NCBI GenBank assembly: GCA_031317595.1
Contig: JANCMB010000001.1
Location: forward strand, 1-64,000
Origin: Glutamicibacter sp. PS
Lineage (GTDB): Bacteria > Actinomycetota > Actinomycetes > Actinomycetales > Micrococcaceae
Direction: 5' to 3'
DNA length: 64,000 nt
Positions 25,146-34,854 of the stretch are shown in pieces. A model generated the notes under the pieces. The model saw nothing but the letters and a program-made list of their open reading frames with translations, was not told the origin of the DNA and searched no databases. The stretch's first letter is position 1. Each line of letters starts with the position of its first letter. Position numbers and translations under genes: made by a program.

Positions 25146-26458
25146 ACACCCTGCAATTGGCCTGGATGCTCACCCGCGCCGGCGGTGGGCAGCGCCGTGT
25201 GCGCGCCCTGACCCTCGGGGCGTATGCGGTGGTCAGCGCGTTGGTGCTGATCGTCGTGGCCGGGGCGTTGAGCTTTACCCGGTTGCCGGAGGAAACCGCC
25301 GCCTTCTACCTGCCGCTGGCCGGCATCGCCGTGGTGCTGCTGATCGTGCCGTTGGTGCTCGTTGGCGCCTCGGCGGCCCGACTCTCGGCGCGCAGCCAAG
25401 ACCGCACGCTCTCGACGCTGCGACTGCTCGGGGCCACCGGCGGGCAGGTACGTGCGATCTCCGTGCTGCAGTCGGTGGGGACCGCCGCGCTCGGGGCGCT
25501 GGGTGGGGTGCTGCTCTATCTGGCCTGCGCACCGTTGGTGGCGTTGGTGAACTTTCAGGGTGCACCGATTGGCGCCGGGATTTTTGCCCCGCTGCCGGTG
25601 CTGTTGGCGGTGCTCGCCGCGGTGCTGCTGCTGGCCGCGGGCTCCTCGCTGGCGGGCCTACGTAAGCTGGTGATCTCGCCATTGGCGGTGCGCCAGCGGG
25701 TCAACGTCCCACGTCCGAGCTGGGTGCGCGCGGTACTCGGCGTGGCCGGCATCGCGTTGGTCTATGGCTTGTTCTCTAGCCTCGGCGCCGTCGCGCAAAG
25801 TATCGCCATGATGGTGGCCATGCTGATGATGGGGCTGGGGACCGGGCTGCTGGTACTGAACTTGATCGGACCGTGGATGATCTCGGTCATCGGACGACGC
25901 AAACTAGCCACGGCACAGTCTCCGGAGCAATTACTCGCCTCACGCATGATTCTCGAATCGCCCAAAGCTATCTGGCGTCAAGTGGCGCCCTTGGCCATGG
26001 CGGCCTTTGTGGCTGTGGTCGGTGGTTCGGGGGCGGCATTAATGAATCAGGGTGCGCCGGAGCCCACCGGTGGCTGGGAAGACTATATCTCGGGGGACAT
26101 GCTCACGGGAGTGCTGTTAACCCTCGCTATTATCTTCCTCTGCGTCGCAGCCTCCACTGCGATCACTCAGGCAGCGGGCACATTGGATGCCGCCGAGCTA
26201 TACCAAGGCTTGGGCAAAATGGGCCTGACGAGCAAGACCATGAATCGGGCGCGCGTGCAGGCGGTGATGATTCCGGCCCTGGGAGCGGCGTTGATTTTCG
26301 CCGTGGGTAGCGGTGTGTTGTTGCTACCACTGGTGGGGATCGCGATGATCATGGCACCGCTAAGCCTCGCAATGGTCGTGCTAACCTGCGTGGCCGGATT
26401 GGTGCTGGTGCGCCTGGCGGTGCAGCTGGCGGCGCCGAGCCGGATGCTCACGCGCTAA
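25142..26458 (+). CDS. FtsX-family ABC transporter permease
   Basis: The 438-residue membrane protein has about ten hydrophobic segments in two FtsX-like blocks (around residues 20-180 and 270-430), including RLSARSQDRTLSTLRLLGATGGQVR, the usual cytoplasmic coupling stretch. No regulator or two-component system adjoins, unlike bacitracin-resistance (BceAB) modules, so the function is open. The gene is translationally coupled to its ATPase. Confidence 0.78.
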   Translation: MNTLQLAWMLTRAGGGQRRVRALTLGAYAVVSALVLIVVAGALSFTRLPEETAAFYLPLAGIAVVLLIVPLVLVGASAARLSARSQDRTLSTLRLLGATGGQVRAISVLQSVGTAALGALGGVLLYLACAPLVALVNFQGAPIGAGIFAPLPVLLAVLAAVLLLAAGSSLAGLRKLVISPLAVRQRVNVPRPSWVRAVLGVAGIALVYGLFSSLGAVAQSIAMMVAMLMMGLGTGLLVLNLIGPWMISVIGRRKLATAQSPEQLLASRMILESPKAIWRQVAPLAMAAFVAVVGGSGAALMNQGAPEPTGGWEDYISGDMLTGVLLTLAIIFLCVAASTAITQAAGTLDAAELYQGLGKMGLTSKTMNRARVQAVMIPALGAALIFAVGSGVLLLPLVGIAMIMAPLSLAMVVLTCVAGLVLVRLAVQLAAPSRMLTR

Positions 26459-26532
26459 CGTGACGGGCGTTACAGTGGGCCGATGTTGCGTATTTACGAG
26501 CCACCCGCGTAGTCTTTCATTCGGCCGGAAAG

Positions 26533-26551
26533 TTTGGTTCGCCTAACCTGC
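26533..26551. promoter_or_regulatory. DtxR/IdeR-type iron box
   Basis: TTTGGTTCGCCTAACCTGC matches the DtxR/IdeR consensus TTAGGTTAGGCTAACCTAA at 14 of 19 positions, with the right half CTAACCT intact. It lies 43 bp before the start of the siderophore-binding protein, so that gene should be repressed when iron is plentiful. Confidence 0.75.
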
Positions 26552-26594
26552 CTTCGCGGCCGTGTTCCGTCTACACCCGCAAAGGTTCACTCGT

Positions 26595-27641
26595 ATGAAA
26601 TTCTCACGTCGATCCGCTCTGCTCGCCGCGGCAACCGCCGCCGCGCTGACCCTCACCGCCTGCGGCGGCACCGCAAGCAGCGAGCCATCCGCCAGCGGCA
26701 GTCCCGACAGCGCCGCGGTGAGCATCACCCACAGCTACGGCACCACCACCTTCGAGCAGGCCCCCGAGCGCGTGGCCACCATCTCGTGGGTCAACGCCGA
26801 CACCCTGCTCGCCTTGGGCACCGTCCCGGTGGGCATGGACAAGGACACCTGGGGTAACAACGACAACGGGTCGACCGACTGGAAGGACGAGAAGCTTGAA
26901 GAGCTCGGCGCCGGCCTCGGCAGCGAGAACGCCCCGGTACAGTTCGACGCCACCGACGGCATCAACTACACCCAGATCGCCGAGGCCAAGCCGGACGCCA
27001 TCTTCGCCGCCTACTCCGGCCTGACCAAGGAAGAGTACGACAAGCTCAGCAAGATCGCCCCGGTCGTCGGCCCGATCGAGCCGAACTACACCACCAGCTG
27101 GCAGGACGCCACCGAGGCCGCCGGCAAGATGCTGCACAAGCAGGACGAGGCTAAGACCCTGGTCGACTCCGTCAACCAGCAGATTGCCGACGCCGCGAGC
27201 AAGTACCCGATCTTCAATGACACCACCTTCATCGCCGGCAACCTGGAGCCGGCCGCCGGCGGCATCAACATCTACGCCACCGGCGACACCCGCCCGCGCT
27301 TCCTCTCGCAGCTGGGCATGACCCAGGCCGAGGTCGTGGACAAGAACGCTAAGGAAGGCGAGTTCTACTACAACTTCGCCGCCGAGCGCGCCAGCGAACT
27401 CGAAGCCGACATCTTCTTCACCTGGGTTCCGGCCGGAAGTACCGCGCAGGACGTCATCGCCGAGAACAAGCTCTTCGGCCAGATCCCGGCCGCCAAGACC
27501 GGCGGATTCGTCGCACTCGATTCCGACATGGAGCTGCTCTCCATCTCGGCCGCTTCCGCGCTGTCGCTGCCATGGGTCCTGGACAAGGTCGTGCCCAAGC
27601 TCGGCGACGCCGCCAACAAGGTGGCCGAGGCCAAGAAGTAA
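26595..27641 (+). CDS. Ferric-siderophore ABC transporter binding lipoprotein (FepB-like)
   Basis: The 348-residue precursor begins MKFSRRS and has lipobox LTACGG with Cys23. The mature protein is a class III (TroA/FhuD-like) binding protein: RVATISWVNADTLLALG near the N-terminus, EAKPDAIFAAYSGLT in the middle and a long connecting helix. It follows a DtxR-type box and precedes, after an inserted reverse-strand gene, two FecCD permeases and an ATPase-reductase fusion; together they form an iron-siderophore importer. The ATG at 26595 has AAAGG upstream; the upstream frame to 26562 overlaps the promoter. Confidence 0.85.
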   Translation: MKFSRRSALLAAATAAALTLTACGGTASSEPSASGSPDSAAVSITHSYGTTTFEQAPERVATISWVNADTLLALGTVPVGMDKDTWGNNDNGSTDWKDEKLEELGAGLGSENAPVQFDATDGINYTQIAEAKPDAIFAAYSGLTKEEYDKLSKIAPVVGPIEPNYTTSWQDATEAAGKMLHKQDEAKTLVDSVNQQIADAASKYPIFNDTTFIAGNLEPAAGGINIYATGDTRPRFLSQLGMTQAEVVDKNAKEGEFYYNFAAERASELEADIFFTWVPAGSTAQDVIAENKLFGQIPAAKTGGFVALDSDMELLSISAASALSLPWVLDKVVPKLGDAANKVAEAKK

Positions 27642-28421
27642 CTAGGCACGATCCAAATAGTGCAGTTGCGCATCCAACGATTTTTCCGCCGCACCCAACA
27701 GGTGCGCGGGAACCTCCGGGTAGACCCGAGCCAGCAAATTCTCGCGGCTCGGGTCCTGCCCGTTACTGCGCAACCACTCGATCGCCTGCCGCAGCGCCTC
27801 CAGTCGCTGCTCACGGTGCAGCCGGTACTGCTCAATCACCGGATGCATCCGTGCATGCTTCGAGCCATGCCCCGGGCGCAACGCCGCCTCGGGCAAGGCC
27901 GCCAGCCGCGCCAGACTGGCCAAATAATCACCCAGCGTCCCATCGGGATAATCCAACACGGTGGTGCCCTCGCCAAGCAGCGTATCGCCGCTAAACAGTT
28001 CGGCCGGTGCCCCGGGCGTCTCATTAACAAAACACAGCGAATCGGCCGTGTGCCCGGGCGTGGCCAGCACCCGCAGCCGCACCCCGGCCTGGGTGATCAG
28101 CTGCCCGTCACGCAGCGGCGCATGATGCCGGCAATATTTGGCGTCGGCGGCGGCCACCGGGGTACCGGTCAGGTCGTGCAGCGTGTCGATACCCGCGGTG
28201 TGATCGGCATGCCGGTGCGTGATCAACACCAGCCGGATGTCATAGGCCGCCAGCGCCTGCAGATGCTCAAGCTGCTCGGGGCCCGGATCGATCACCACCA
28301 CCGGAGCGGCGGGGCGCGGCCCGTGCTCACCGAGCAGATAGCTGTTGGTCCCGGTCAGGGTCATCGGCGAGGGATTCGGTGCCCGGAGCACCGCGGTGGT
28401 ATCACTGAGCTGCTGGAACAT
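27642..28421 (-). CDS. Metallo-beta-lactamase-fold hydrolase (LACTB2-like)
   Basis: The 259-residue protein has the metal-binding HxHxDH at residues 69-74 (HRHADH), a GHTADS segment and a C-terminal helical part like LACTB2/glyoxalase II relatives. The substrate could be an RNA end, thioester or lactone; nothing decides. It is encoded on the reverse strand inside the siderophore locus: its stop codon directly abuts the stop of the binding protein, and its start lies 86 bp from the divergent permease gene. The start at 28421 is preferred over the longer frame to 28523, which would run into that permease. Confidence 0.78.
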   Translation of the reverse strand: MFQQLSDTTAVLRAPNPSPMTLTGTNSYLLGEHGPRPAAPVVVIDPGPEQLEHLQALAAYDIRLVLITHRHADHTAGIDTLHDLTGTPVAAADAKYCRHHAPLRDGQLITQAGVRLRVLATPGHTADSLCFVNETPGAPAELFSGDTLLGEGTTVLDYPDGTLGDYLASLARLAALPEAALRPGHGSKHARMHPVIEQYRLHREQRLEALRQAIEWLRSNGQDPSRENLLARVYPEVPAHLLGAAEKSLDAQLHYLDRA

Positions 28422-28507
28422 ACCCCCAGTGTAGGGGCCCGAACGCACCCCGTGAATGGGCCGAGGATCGTGACCGGACCGCCGCAGCGGCCCGCACAGG
28501 AAGAAAT

Positions 28508-29524
28508 ATGAGTTCACTACCACTGGCGCGACGACGAGCGGCGATCCTGCTCGTGCTCACCGCGCTACTCGCCGCCGCTATGCTGTGCTCCCTGTTCATC
28601 GGGGCCCGCACGCTCAGCCCCTGGGCGGTGTTCCACGCGCTATCCCACCCCGCGGCCCAAGACCCGGACAGCATCGTCGTCGCCTCCCGCATCCCGCGCA
28701 CCGTCGCCGGGGTCCTCATCGGGCTGGCCCTCGGTCTGGCCGGTGCGCTGATGCAGGCGCTGACCCGCAACCCGCTGGCCGAACCCGGCATCCTCGGCAT
28801 CAACGCCGGCGCCTCCCTGGGCGTGGTGCTCCTGCTGTTCACCCTCGGCACCGCCGCCGCGCTACCGCTGATGATGCTCGCCGCCTTCCTCGGCGCGGCG
28901 GTGACCATCCTGCTGGTCTACATCATCGCCTCGCTGGGACGCGAGGGCGCCACCCCGATCAAACTCGCGCTCGCCGGCGCGGCGCTGGCCGTCGGGCTGG
29001 CCTCCATCACCAACGCGCTGCTCATGGTGTCGCGCAGCGCGCTCGACGAATACCGATTCTGGCAGGTCGGGGTGCTCACCGCACGCAGCGTGCCCGAACT
29101 CATGGTGGGTATCATCCCGCTCGCGGCGGGCGTGCTGCTGGTCGCCGCCTGCGCCAACGTCGCCAACGCCATGGCCATGGGCGACGACTCCGCCGCCGGG
29201 CTCGGCTTCAACGTCACCCGGGCCCGGATCGTCGGCGGCATCGGGGTGGTGCTGCTCGCCGGCACCGCCACCGCCCTGGCCGGCCCCATCGCCTTCGTCG
29301 GACTCATCGTGCCGCACGCCATGCGCGCGCTCATCGGCTCCGACTACCGCTGGCTGCTGCCGGCCTCCGCGCTCGCCGGCCCGGTGCTGCTACTGGGCAC
29401 CGACATCATCGGGCGGATCATCGCCCCGCCTGCCGAGGTGCAGGTCGGGGTGATGTGCGCGCTGATCGGCGGGCCACTGTTCATCGTGCTGATGCGCCGC
29501 GGACTGAAGACGGTGTCGCTATGA
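28508..29524 (+). CDS. Ferric-siderophore ABC permease, FecCD family (FepD-like)
   Basis: The 338-residue protein has about ten helices and the FecCD hallmarks RIPRTVAGVLIGLALGLAG, NPLAEPGILGINAGAS and GPIAFVGLIVPH. The ATG has AGGAAG upstream. It overlaps the next permease by 4 bp (ATGA). The two permeases form the heterodimeric channel. No DtxR-type box is apparent in the 86-bp region before it, in contrast to the binding protein gene. Confidence 0.88.
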   Translation: MSSLPLARRRAAILLVLTALLAAAMLCSLFIGARTLSPWAVFHALSHPAAQDPDSIVVASRIPRTVAGVLIGLALGLAGALMQALTRNPLAEPGILGINAGASLGVVLLLFTLGTAAALPLMMLAAFLGAAVTILLVYIIASLGREGATPIKLALAGAALAVGLASITNALLMVSRSALDEYRFWQVGVLTARSVPELMVGIIPLAAGVLLVAACANVANAMAMGDDSAAGLGFNVTRARIVGGIGVVLLAGTATALAGPIAFVGLIVPHAMRALIGSDYRWLLPASALAGPVLLLGTDIIGRIIAPPAEVQVGVMCALIGGPLFIVLMRRGLKTVSL

Positions 29525-30558
29525 GTACGACGATGACCCGCCCCGCGCCGCGCACCCGCGCCCGAATGCGCACCCGCCGCGACGCGCTGATCTGGGCCGC
29601 GCTGATCCTCCTCGGGGCCACCCTGGCCGTGCTCTACGTGCTCGCCGGACGCGAACCGCTCCCGCTGGACGAGGTCGCCGCGGTGCTCCGCGGCGAAACC
29701 GTGCCCGGCACCAGCTTCATCCTGCTCGAGGATCGCGCCCCACGACTGGTCGTCGGCGCACTGGCCGGGGCCGGCTTCGGCGCCTCCGGTGCGCTCTTCC
29801 AACGCTGGCTCGGCAACCCGCTGGCCAGCCCCGACGTCATCGGCGTCGGCTACGGCGCCTCGGCCGCCGCGATCATCGCCATGGTCTACTTCCATGCCCA
29901 GGGCCCGCTGCTCACGCTCACCGCCATGCTCGGCGGCCTGGGCATCGCCGGGCTGATCTACTGGCTCTCGGCCGGCGGCAAGCACGCCGGCGCCAAACTG
30001 ATCCTCGCCGGTCTGGCCATCGGCGGCATGCTGCAATCGCTCATCCAATACCTGCTCACCCGCACCGACGTGCGCACCGCCGGCGAGGCGCTGCGCTGGC
30101 TGACCGGGTCGCTGGCCCCCTCCACCTGGGAGCGCGCCGCCGTGATGGCCATCGGCCTGGCACTGGTGGCACTCCTCGTGCCGCTGGTGTTGAAGCGGCT
30201 GAAAATTATGGAGTTGGGCGACGACGCGGCCAGCGCGCTGGGGCTCAACGTCCTGGCCAGCCGCATGCTACTGGTCTTCACCGCGGTCACGCTCACCGCG
30301 ATCCCGGTGGCCGTCACCGGCCCGCTGGCCTTCGTCGCCTTCCTGGCCGGCCCGCTCTCCGCCGGGCTCACCCGCGGAGTGATCCGGGTACCGCTGGCCG
30401 CGCTGATCGGCGCGGTACTGGTCCTCGGTGCCAATTTCATCGCTGCTAATCTATTTAGCGGCGTCGCCCTGCCGGTGGGCGTCGTCACCGGCATCTTCGG
30501 CGCACCCTTCCTGCTCTGGGTGCTGGTGCGCGCCAACTCACGAGGAAACGGGGGATAA
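29521..30558 (+). CDS. Ferric-siderophore ABC permease, FecCD family (FepG-like)
   Basis: The 345-residue protein has an Arg-rich N-terminus and about ten helices with [35 protein letters not shown] and [13 protein letters not shown]. The ATG lies in an ATGA overlap with the upstream permease. The same frame is open far upstream (from 28585), but that part is an out-of-frame shadow of the first permease. It forms the second half of the channel. Confidence 0.88.
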   Translation: MSTTMTRPAPRTRARMRTRRDALIWAALILLGATLAVLYVLAGREPLPLDEVAAVLRGETVPGTSFILLEDRAPRLVVGALAGAGFGASGALFQRWLGNPLASPDVIGVGYGASAAAIIAMVYFHAQGPLLTLTAMLGGLGIAGLIYWLSAGGKHAGAKLILAGLAIGGMLQSLIQYLLTRTDVRTAGEALRWLTGSLAPSTWERAAVMAIGLALVALLVPLVLKRLKIMELGDDAASALGLNVLASRMLLVFTAVTLTAIPVAVTGPLAFVAFLAGPLSAGLTRGVIRVPLAALIGAVLVLGANFIAANLFSGVALPVGVVTGIFGAPFLLWVLVRANSRGNGG

Positions 30559-30560
30559 CC

Positions 30561-32510
30561 ATGGCCCAACTCCAGGCCGATTCGCTGACCCTGGCGTACG
30601 ACAAGGTCACCATCGTCGACGAGCTGTCGCTGGAAATTCCCACCGGCGAAGTCTCGATCATCGTCGGGGCCAACGGCTGCGGCAAATCCACGCTGCTGCG
30701 CGCGCTCTCCCGGCTCCTGAAACCCGCCGGCGGGCAGGTGCTGCTCAACGGCGCGGACATCCACAGCCGCCCCGCCAAGGAGGTGGCCCGCCAGCTCGGG
30801 CTGCTGCCGCAGACCCCCAACGCCCCCGACGGCATCACCGTGCGCGAACTCATCGGCCGTGGCCGCTACCCGCACCAGGGCCTCTTCAAGCGTTTCTCCG
30901 CCGAGGACGAGGCCGCCGTGGCCCGCGCCATGGAAATGACCGGCACCACCGAACTGGCCGAGCGTGCCGTCGACGAACTCTCCGGCGGCCAGCGCCAGCG
31001 CGTCTGGATCGCCATGGCGCTGGCCCAGGAAACCGAGCTGCTGCTGCTGGACGAGCCCACCACCTATCTCGACGTCGCCCACCAGCTCGAAGTGCTCGAC
31101 GTGATCTCCGAGCTGAACCGCACCCGCGGGATCACCGTGGTGATCGTGCTGCACGACCTGAACCTCGCCGCCCGCTACGCCGACCACCTGGTCGCCCTCA
31201 AGGACGGAAAGATCTACGCGGCCGGGCACCCCACCGAGGTGGTCACCGAGCAGACCGTGAAGTCGGTCTTCGGCATGCCCTCGCGGGTCATCCCCGATCC
31301 GGTGGCAGGCACCCCACTGGTGCTCCCCATTGGCCGCCACCGCGTACTGCGCACCGAGACGGTACTTGCCGCCCGAGGCATCTACCGCGCCGAGCAGAAC
31401 GGCGCCACCGTCGTCGCCGAAGAAGAGGAATTGGTCGGTGCCGGCGTAGCCGTTGGCAGCGCAGGTTCGCCCGCCGGCACCGGCGCGGCGAGCACCTTCG
31501 AGCCGGCCCCCGCCCTCGGCGGCGTGCGACCGAACCTCGAACACCAATCCACCCTGGCCTTCGCGACCACGGTGCTGCGCTGCAAACAACTCGCCCCGAA
31601 CTTCCGCCGCATCACCCTCACCGGCTCGGACCTGGAGCATTTCGGCACCAACAGCCACCCGTTGGATATGCGCATCAAGCTGATGCTGCCACCGGCCGGC
31701 GGTCAACTGCCGGCTCTCGTGCAGCAGCTGCGCCCACAGGCCGGCACCGACCCCGAAACGCAGGGGCGCTGGTTCCTGCAGTGGCGCGAACTACCCGACG
31801 CCGAGCGCGGCTACATGCGCACCTACACGGTGCGCGATTTCCGTCCCGCCGGACATGCCAAAAACTCCGGCACCACCCCGGAACTCGACATCGACTTCGT
31901 GGTTCACGGGCACAAGGTCGACGGCGTCTTCCGCGGCGGCCCGGCCACCGAATTCTGTGTCAACGCCGCCGCCGGCGACGACGTGCTGATCCTCGGCCCG
32001 AACAACCAGCTCAACGACGCCGACTACGGCGGCATCGAATTCCGCCCCGGCAACGCGACCCGCGTGTTGCTCGCCGGCGACGAAACCGCGGCCCCGGCCA
32101 TCTGCTCCATCCTCGAGTCGCTGCCCTCGACGGTCACCGGCCACGCGTTGATCGAGGTCCCGGACTCCACCGACATTCTGGGCACCACCACCCGCTCGGG
32201 CGTCTCGGTGCAGTGGCTGCCGCGCGGCACCAACGCCCACGGCACCTTGCTGTCCACCGCACTGCGCCAGATCGTGGCCATCCCGGCGGCCGGCGCCGTG
32301 CAAACCACCGCGGAACCCGACGACGTCGACGTCGACACCCAGCTCCTCTGGGAAACCGGCGAAGGCTCCTCCGGCCCGTTCTACGCATGGATCGCAGGCG
32401 AGGCCGGCACCGTCAAAGAACTGCGCCGTTACCTCGTGCGCGACGCAGGCCTGGATCGCAAACAGGTCGCCTTCATGGGCTACTGGCGTGCCGGGCGCAG
32501 CGAAAACTAG
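30561..32510 (+). CDS. Fusion: siderophore ABC ATPase (FepC-like) plus siderophore-interacting reductase (SIP)
   Basis: The 649-residue product joins two normally separate proteins. Residues 1 to about 265 are a FepC/FecE-type ATPase: Walker [10 protein letters not shown] at 36-44, signature [15 protein letters not shown], Walker [14 protein letters not shown] Gly/Ala-rich linker of about 60 residues follows. From about residue 328 to the end is a siderophore-interacting protein: the flavin-binding [24 protein letters not shown] and the terminal GYWRAG. SIP enzymes reduce ferric siderophores in the cytoplasm with NAD(P)H. The fusion would place the reductase at the mouth of the importer. No frameshift or internal stop is needed. 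The gene starts 2 bp after the permease and ends the operon. Confidence 0.88.
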   Translation: MAQLQADSLTLAYDKVTIVDELSLEIPTGEVSIIVGANGCGKSTLLRALSRLLKPAGGQVLLNGADIHSRPAKEVARQLGLLPQTPNAPDGITVRELIGRGRYPHQGLFKRFSAEDEAAVARAMEMTGTTELAERAVDELSGGQRQRVWIAMALAQETELLLLDEPTTYLDVAHQLEVLDVISELNRTRGITVVIVLHDLNLAARYADHLVALKDGKIYAAGHPTEVVTEQTVKSVFGMPSRVIPDPVAGTPLVLPIGRHRVLRTETVLAARGIYRAEQNGATVVAEEEELVGAGVAVGSAGSPAGTGAASTFEPAPALGGVRPNLEHQSTLAFATTVLRCKQLAPNFRRITLTGSDLEHFGTNSHPLDMRIKLMLPPAGGQLPALVQQLRPQAGTDPETQGRWFLQWRELPDAERGYMRTYTVRDFRPAGHAKNSGTTPELDIDFVVHGHKVDGVFRGGPATEFCVNAAAGDDVLILGPNNQLNDADYGGIEFRPGNATRVLLAGDETAAPAICSILESLPSTVTGHALIEVPDSTDILGTTTRSGVSVQWLPRGTNAHGTLLSTALRQIVAIPAAGAVQTTAEPDDVDVDTQLLWETGEGSSGPFYAWIAGEAGTVKELRRYLVRDAGLDRKQVAFMGYWRAGRSEN

Positions 32511-32559
32511 CCGCGCCGATTCACGTACCGGCCCCGCCCGGCGGTGAATTCCATCCCAA

Positions 32560-32594
32560 CGAACGGCACTCGAGCAGACCTCGAGTGCCGTTCG
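32560..32594 (+). terminator. Terminator of the siderophore operon
   Basis: A perfect 15-bp stem (32560-32574 with 32580-32594) closes a 5-nt CAGAC loop and is followed by the T-containing CTTCGTT, 49 bp after the stop codon. Confidence 0.85.
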
Positions 32595-32696
32595 CTTCGT
32601 TAACGAGATATCCACATTTTTCGTCGCGACCCTCCCCAAGCCCGACGTACGCCACATAAGATGGCCTGCAAGGTTCCCGAAGGTGAGGATTCGATC

Positions 32697-33338
32697 ATGC
32701 GCAATGGCCGAATGTCCGTCATTGGTGCGCTTGTTGTCGCTAGCGCTGTGCTGACCGCTTGTCAGGGAGCGACCTCGCCGGGCGAATCATCAGCGCCGCC
32801 ACCATCCTCCAGCGCTCCGCCATCCAGCGCCGCCCCTTCGGCCTCACCTAGCCCGACGCCCAAGCACGCCGATGAAAATGGCCCGGGCGAGAATTTGCCC
32901 GTCCCGAAACTTCCCGACGCCGCCAAGGAGCACACGGAGAAGGGCGCTGCCGCATTCGTAGAGTTCTACTTTGACCTAGCCAACTACTCGAGTGAAGTCC
33001 GGGACACGACCGAGCTAGAGCGGTTTACAAGCAAGGACTGCAACCGATGCGAGAAGGGTCTTCTGGAACCCATCTGGTTATTGCAAGACACTGAGAGTTG
33101 GGAAGTAGGACTCGTCTACAAAGCCAAGATCACGAAGTCTGAGTTGCGCGAAAATAACAGGGCCCAGGTGATTTTCTCGATGACATATTCAGGTTCTAAA
33201 GTCTTCGATGGGTCGAATGGCCCGGCGAAGACCTTCCCTGCAAGGGAAAAGCCCATTTTGAGCGTGGCATCACTTGTCTTTCATGAAGGCCGTTGGATAA
33301 CAGAGACGGTGGTTTTTGATGGCCAAGAACCTGACTAA
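32697..33338 (+). CDS. DUF6318-family lipoprotein
   Basis: The 213-residue precursor has lipobox LTACQG after a short signal peptide, then a Ser/Pro/Ala-rich spacer (about residues 24-58), then a globular domain starting LPDAAKEHTEKGAAAFVEFYFDLANY with the CNRCEKG cysteine pair. This is the pattern of DUF6318 proteins, common in Micrococcales and of unknown function, with an NTF2-like appearance. AGGTGAGG lies 8 nt before the ATG at 32697, which excludes the longer frame. The 3' end overlaps the next gene by 20 bp. GC is lower than the neighbourhood. Confidence 0.72.
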   Translation: MRNGRMSVIGALVVASAVLTACQGATSPGESSAPPPSSSAPPSSAAPSASPSPTPKHADENGPGENLPVPKLPDAAKEHTEKGAAAFVEFYFDLANYSSEVRDTTELERFTSKDCNRCEKGLLEPIWLLQDTESWEVGLVYKAKITKSELRENNRAQVIFSMTYSGSKVFDGSNGPAKTFPAREKPILSVASLVFHEGRWITETVVFDGQEPD

Positions 33339-34266
33339 GTTGCGGGCCGTGATTATTGGCCTGATGCCGTTCTTGATTTATTTGGTTCCTATAGAGCCGA
33401 ATATGGTCGTTGGAGTGACAGTTACAGGTGAATTGGCCTGTGGCAGCCAACGGTTCGATGGGACGGATATTGAGCTCGAGACCTGTCATAAGAAAGACAA
33501 AGACAGAGTTCGTACAGACCACCGTATTGACACCAATAGCCGCCGAGAAGGTGCTGAGGTCAACGATGAATCGAGGCAAAAATACAGGGTAAAGATTGAT
33601 GACACTTGCCCAATTGGCCTCGAAGCTCCAAGCGGATGCGATTCGAATCCGGATGCGGTGTTGTGTGATGACGGGAGCCGCCCAAGACTCCGCCTCATTT
33701 ACTTATTGGGCGGACCCCGCGACGGACAGTTACTAAGTACGGATACATTGTGTCCGAACGAGCCCGTTCCTTTGCTTGATGTTCCTAACGATCAAGTCGT
33801 CGTTGAGGAAGAGATTGTCGTTACTCCGGCCGAGTTTCGTAAGTTTCCGATCAAGTCGTATTCCGTGCATAGCGATCCTGACGGCGTTTCACTGATACGC
33901 GCATATACGCACTTCTGGGCCGAAGGTGGTGCGCAGGAGTTTCATACTGTGATGTCCGGAAAGAATGTTGATGTAAGGGCAATCCCAGTGGAATGGTTGT
34001 GGGATTACGGAGACGGTACTACCGCTAGGTTTTCAGATCCCGGCGGTCCTGTAGATGACCGGTCATTGAGCGAAGCCACACCAACGAGCCATCAGTTTCA
34101 GGACACGGGTCTTTTCCAAGTGAAGGTTACGACCATGTACCGCGGCGAGTTTCGAGTTGAAAATGGTCCTTGGGAGCCTATTCCCGGACAAGCCGCCGTT
34201 CCTAGTGATCAGTCCCCAATGGATATCTGGCGTACTAAGAAGCAGTTAGTCGACCCAAACGTGTAA
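33319..34266 (+). CDS. Secreted PKD-like domain protein coupled to the DUF6318 lipoprotein
   Basis: The 315-residue protein has an N-terminal hydrophobic segment (about residues 8-33, ending in VTGELACG) that may be a signal peptide or anchor. It has several cysteines in the middle (DDTCPIG, SGCDSN, VLCDDG, TLCPNE) and a C-terminal PKD-like stretch with WLWDYGDGT and SHQFQDTGLFQVKVT. PKD-like folds mediate surface interactions. It overlaps the lipoprotein gene by 20 bp, so the pair is translated together and probably acts together at the cell surface. The ATG at 33319 is preferred to the TTG at 33316. GC and codon use are atypical for the window (many AT-rich codons). Confidence 0.6.
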   Translation: MAKNLTKLRAVIIGLMPFLIYLVPIEPNMVVGVTVTGELACGSQRFDGTDIELETCHKKDKDRVRTDHRIDTNSRREGAEVNDESRQKYRVKIDDTCPIGLEAPSGCDSNPDAVLCDDGSRPRLRLIYLLGGPRDGQLLSTDTLCPNEPVPLLDVPNDQVVVEEEIVVTPAEFRKFPIKSYSVHSDPDGVSLIRAYTHFWAEGGAQEFHTVMSGKNVDVRAIPVEWLWDYGDGTTARFSDPGGPVDDRSLSEATPTSHQFQDTGLFQVKVTTMYRGEFRVENGPWEPIPGQAAVPSDQSPMDIWRTKKQLVDPNV

Positions 34267-34320
34267 CGACGGCGGTTTGAGGTGCTGCGCGAGGTGCGCT
34301 CGCGCAGCACAGTTTATCGT

Positions 34321-34797
34321 TTATTTGCAGGGGTCGGTGCCACCGAGGCCCGGGAGGATACGCTTAAGAGCGTTCTCTAGAGTTACGCGCTCATCGGCGG
34401 GTAGGTGGTCGAAAAGTGCTTCTCGCACGAAGGTGACATGCGGAGGAGCCGCTTCGCGCAAGACCTGCCAACCAGTTTCAGAGAGCGAGACGAGGGCGCC
34501 TCGGCCGTCCCGGGTGTCGGCATGACGGTCGATAAGGCCTTTGGTCTCCATCCGGCGCAATAAGTGCGACAGCCGTGACCGGTCCCATTCCAATGTGCGG
34601 GCGATGTCACCTGGTCGCTGAGGGGCGTCTGGCGATTCTGACAGTGTGGCCAGCACTGAATACTCGCTGGACTGCATGTTGGAATCGCGCATGAGCTGAC
34701 GGTCCATGGCGCTGGGGAACCGCCAGAGGAACTCACGCAGCAGTCGCCAAAGGCGCTGCTCGTCGTCGTTGAGCCATCTGGTTTCTTCCTGAGCCAT
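34321..34797 (-). CDS. MarR-family transcriptional regulator
   Basis: The 158-residue protein has the MarR winged helix: QRPGDIARTLEWDRSRLSHLLRRMETKGLIDR (about residues 60-92) followed by the beta-wing with DGRGALVSL. AGGA precedes the ATG. It is divergent from the glutathionyl-hydroquinone-reductase-like gene and two palindromes lie between them, so it most likely represses that gene and possibly itself. A quinone or other electrophile as inducer is inferred from the neighbour. Confidence 0.82.
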   Translation of the reverse strand: MAQEETRWLNDDEQRLWRLLREFLWRFPSAMDRQLMRDSNMQSSEYSVLATLSESPDAPQRPGDIARTLEWDRSRLSHLLRRMETKGLIDRHADTRDGRGALVSLSETGWQVLREAAPPHVTFVREALFDHLPADERVTLENALKRILPGLGGTDPCK

Positions 34798-34854
34798 TAT
34801 TCAGTATCCTCGGTTTCACGATGCACGCTGGGTTAGTGAATCACACCAATTTGT

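Noticed and set aside
28585..29520. Upstream extension of the second siderophore permease frame
   Set aside because: It is Arg/His/Pro-rich shadow sequence in another frame of the first permease; the ATG at 29521 with ATGA overlap is the real start.
30428..32659. 743-codon forward frame overlapping the ATPase-SIP gene
   Set aside because: Arg-rich shadow in another frame; the ATPase and SIP motifs are in the frame 30561-32510.
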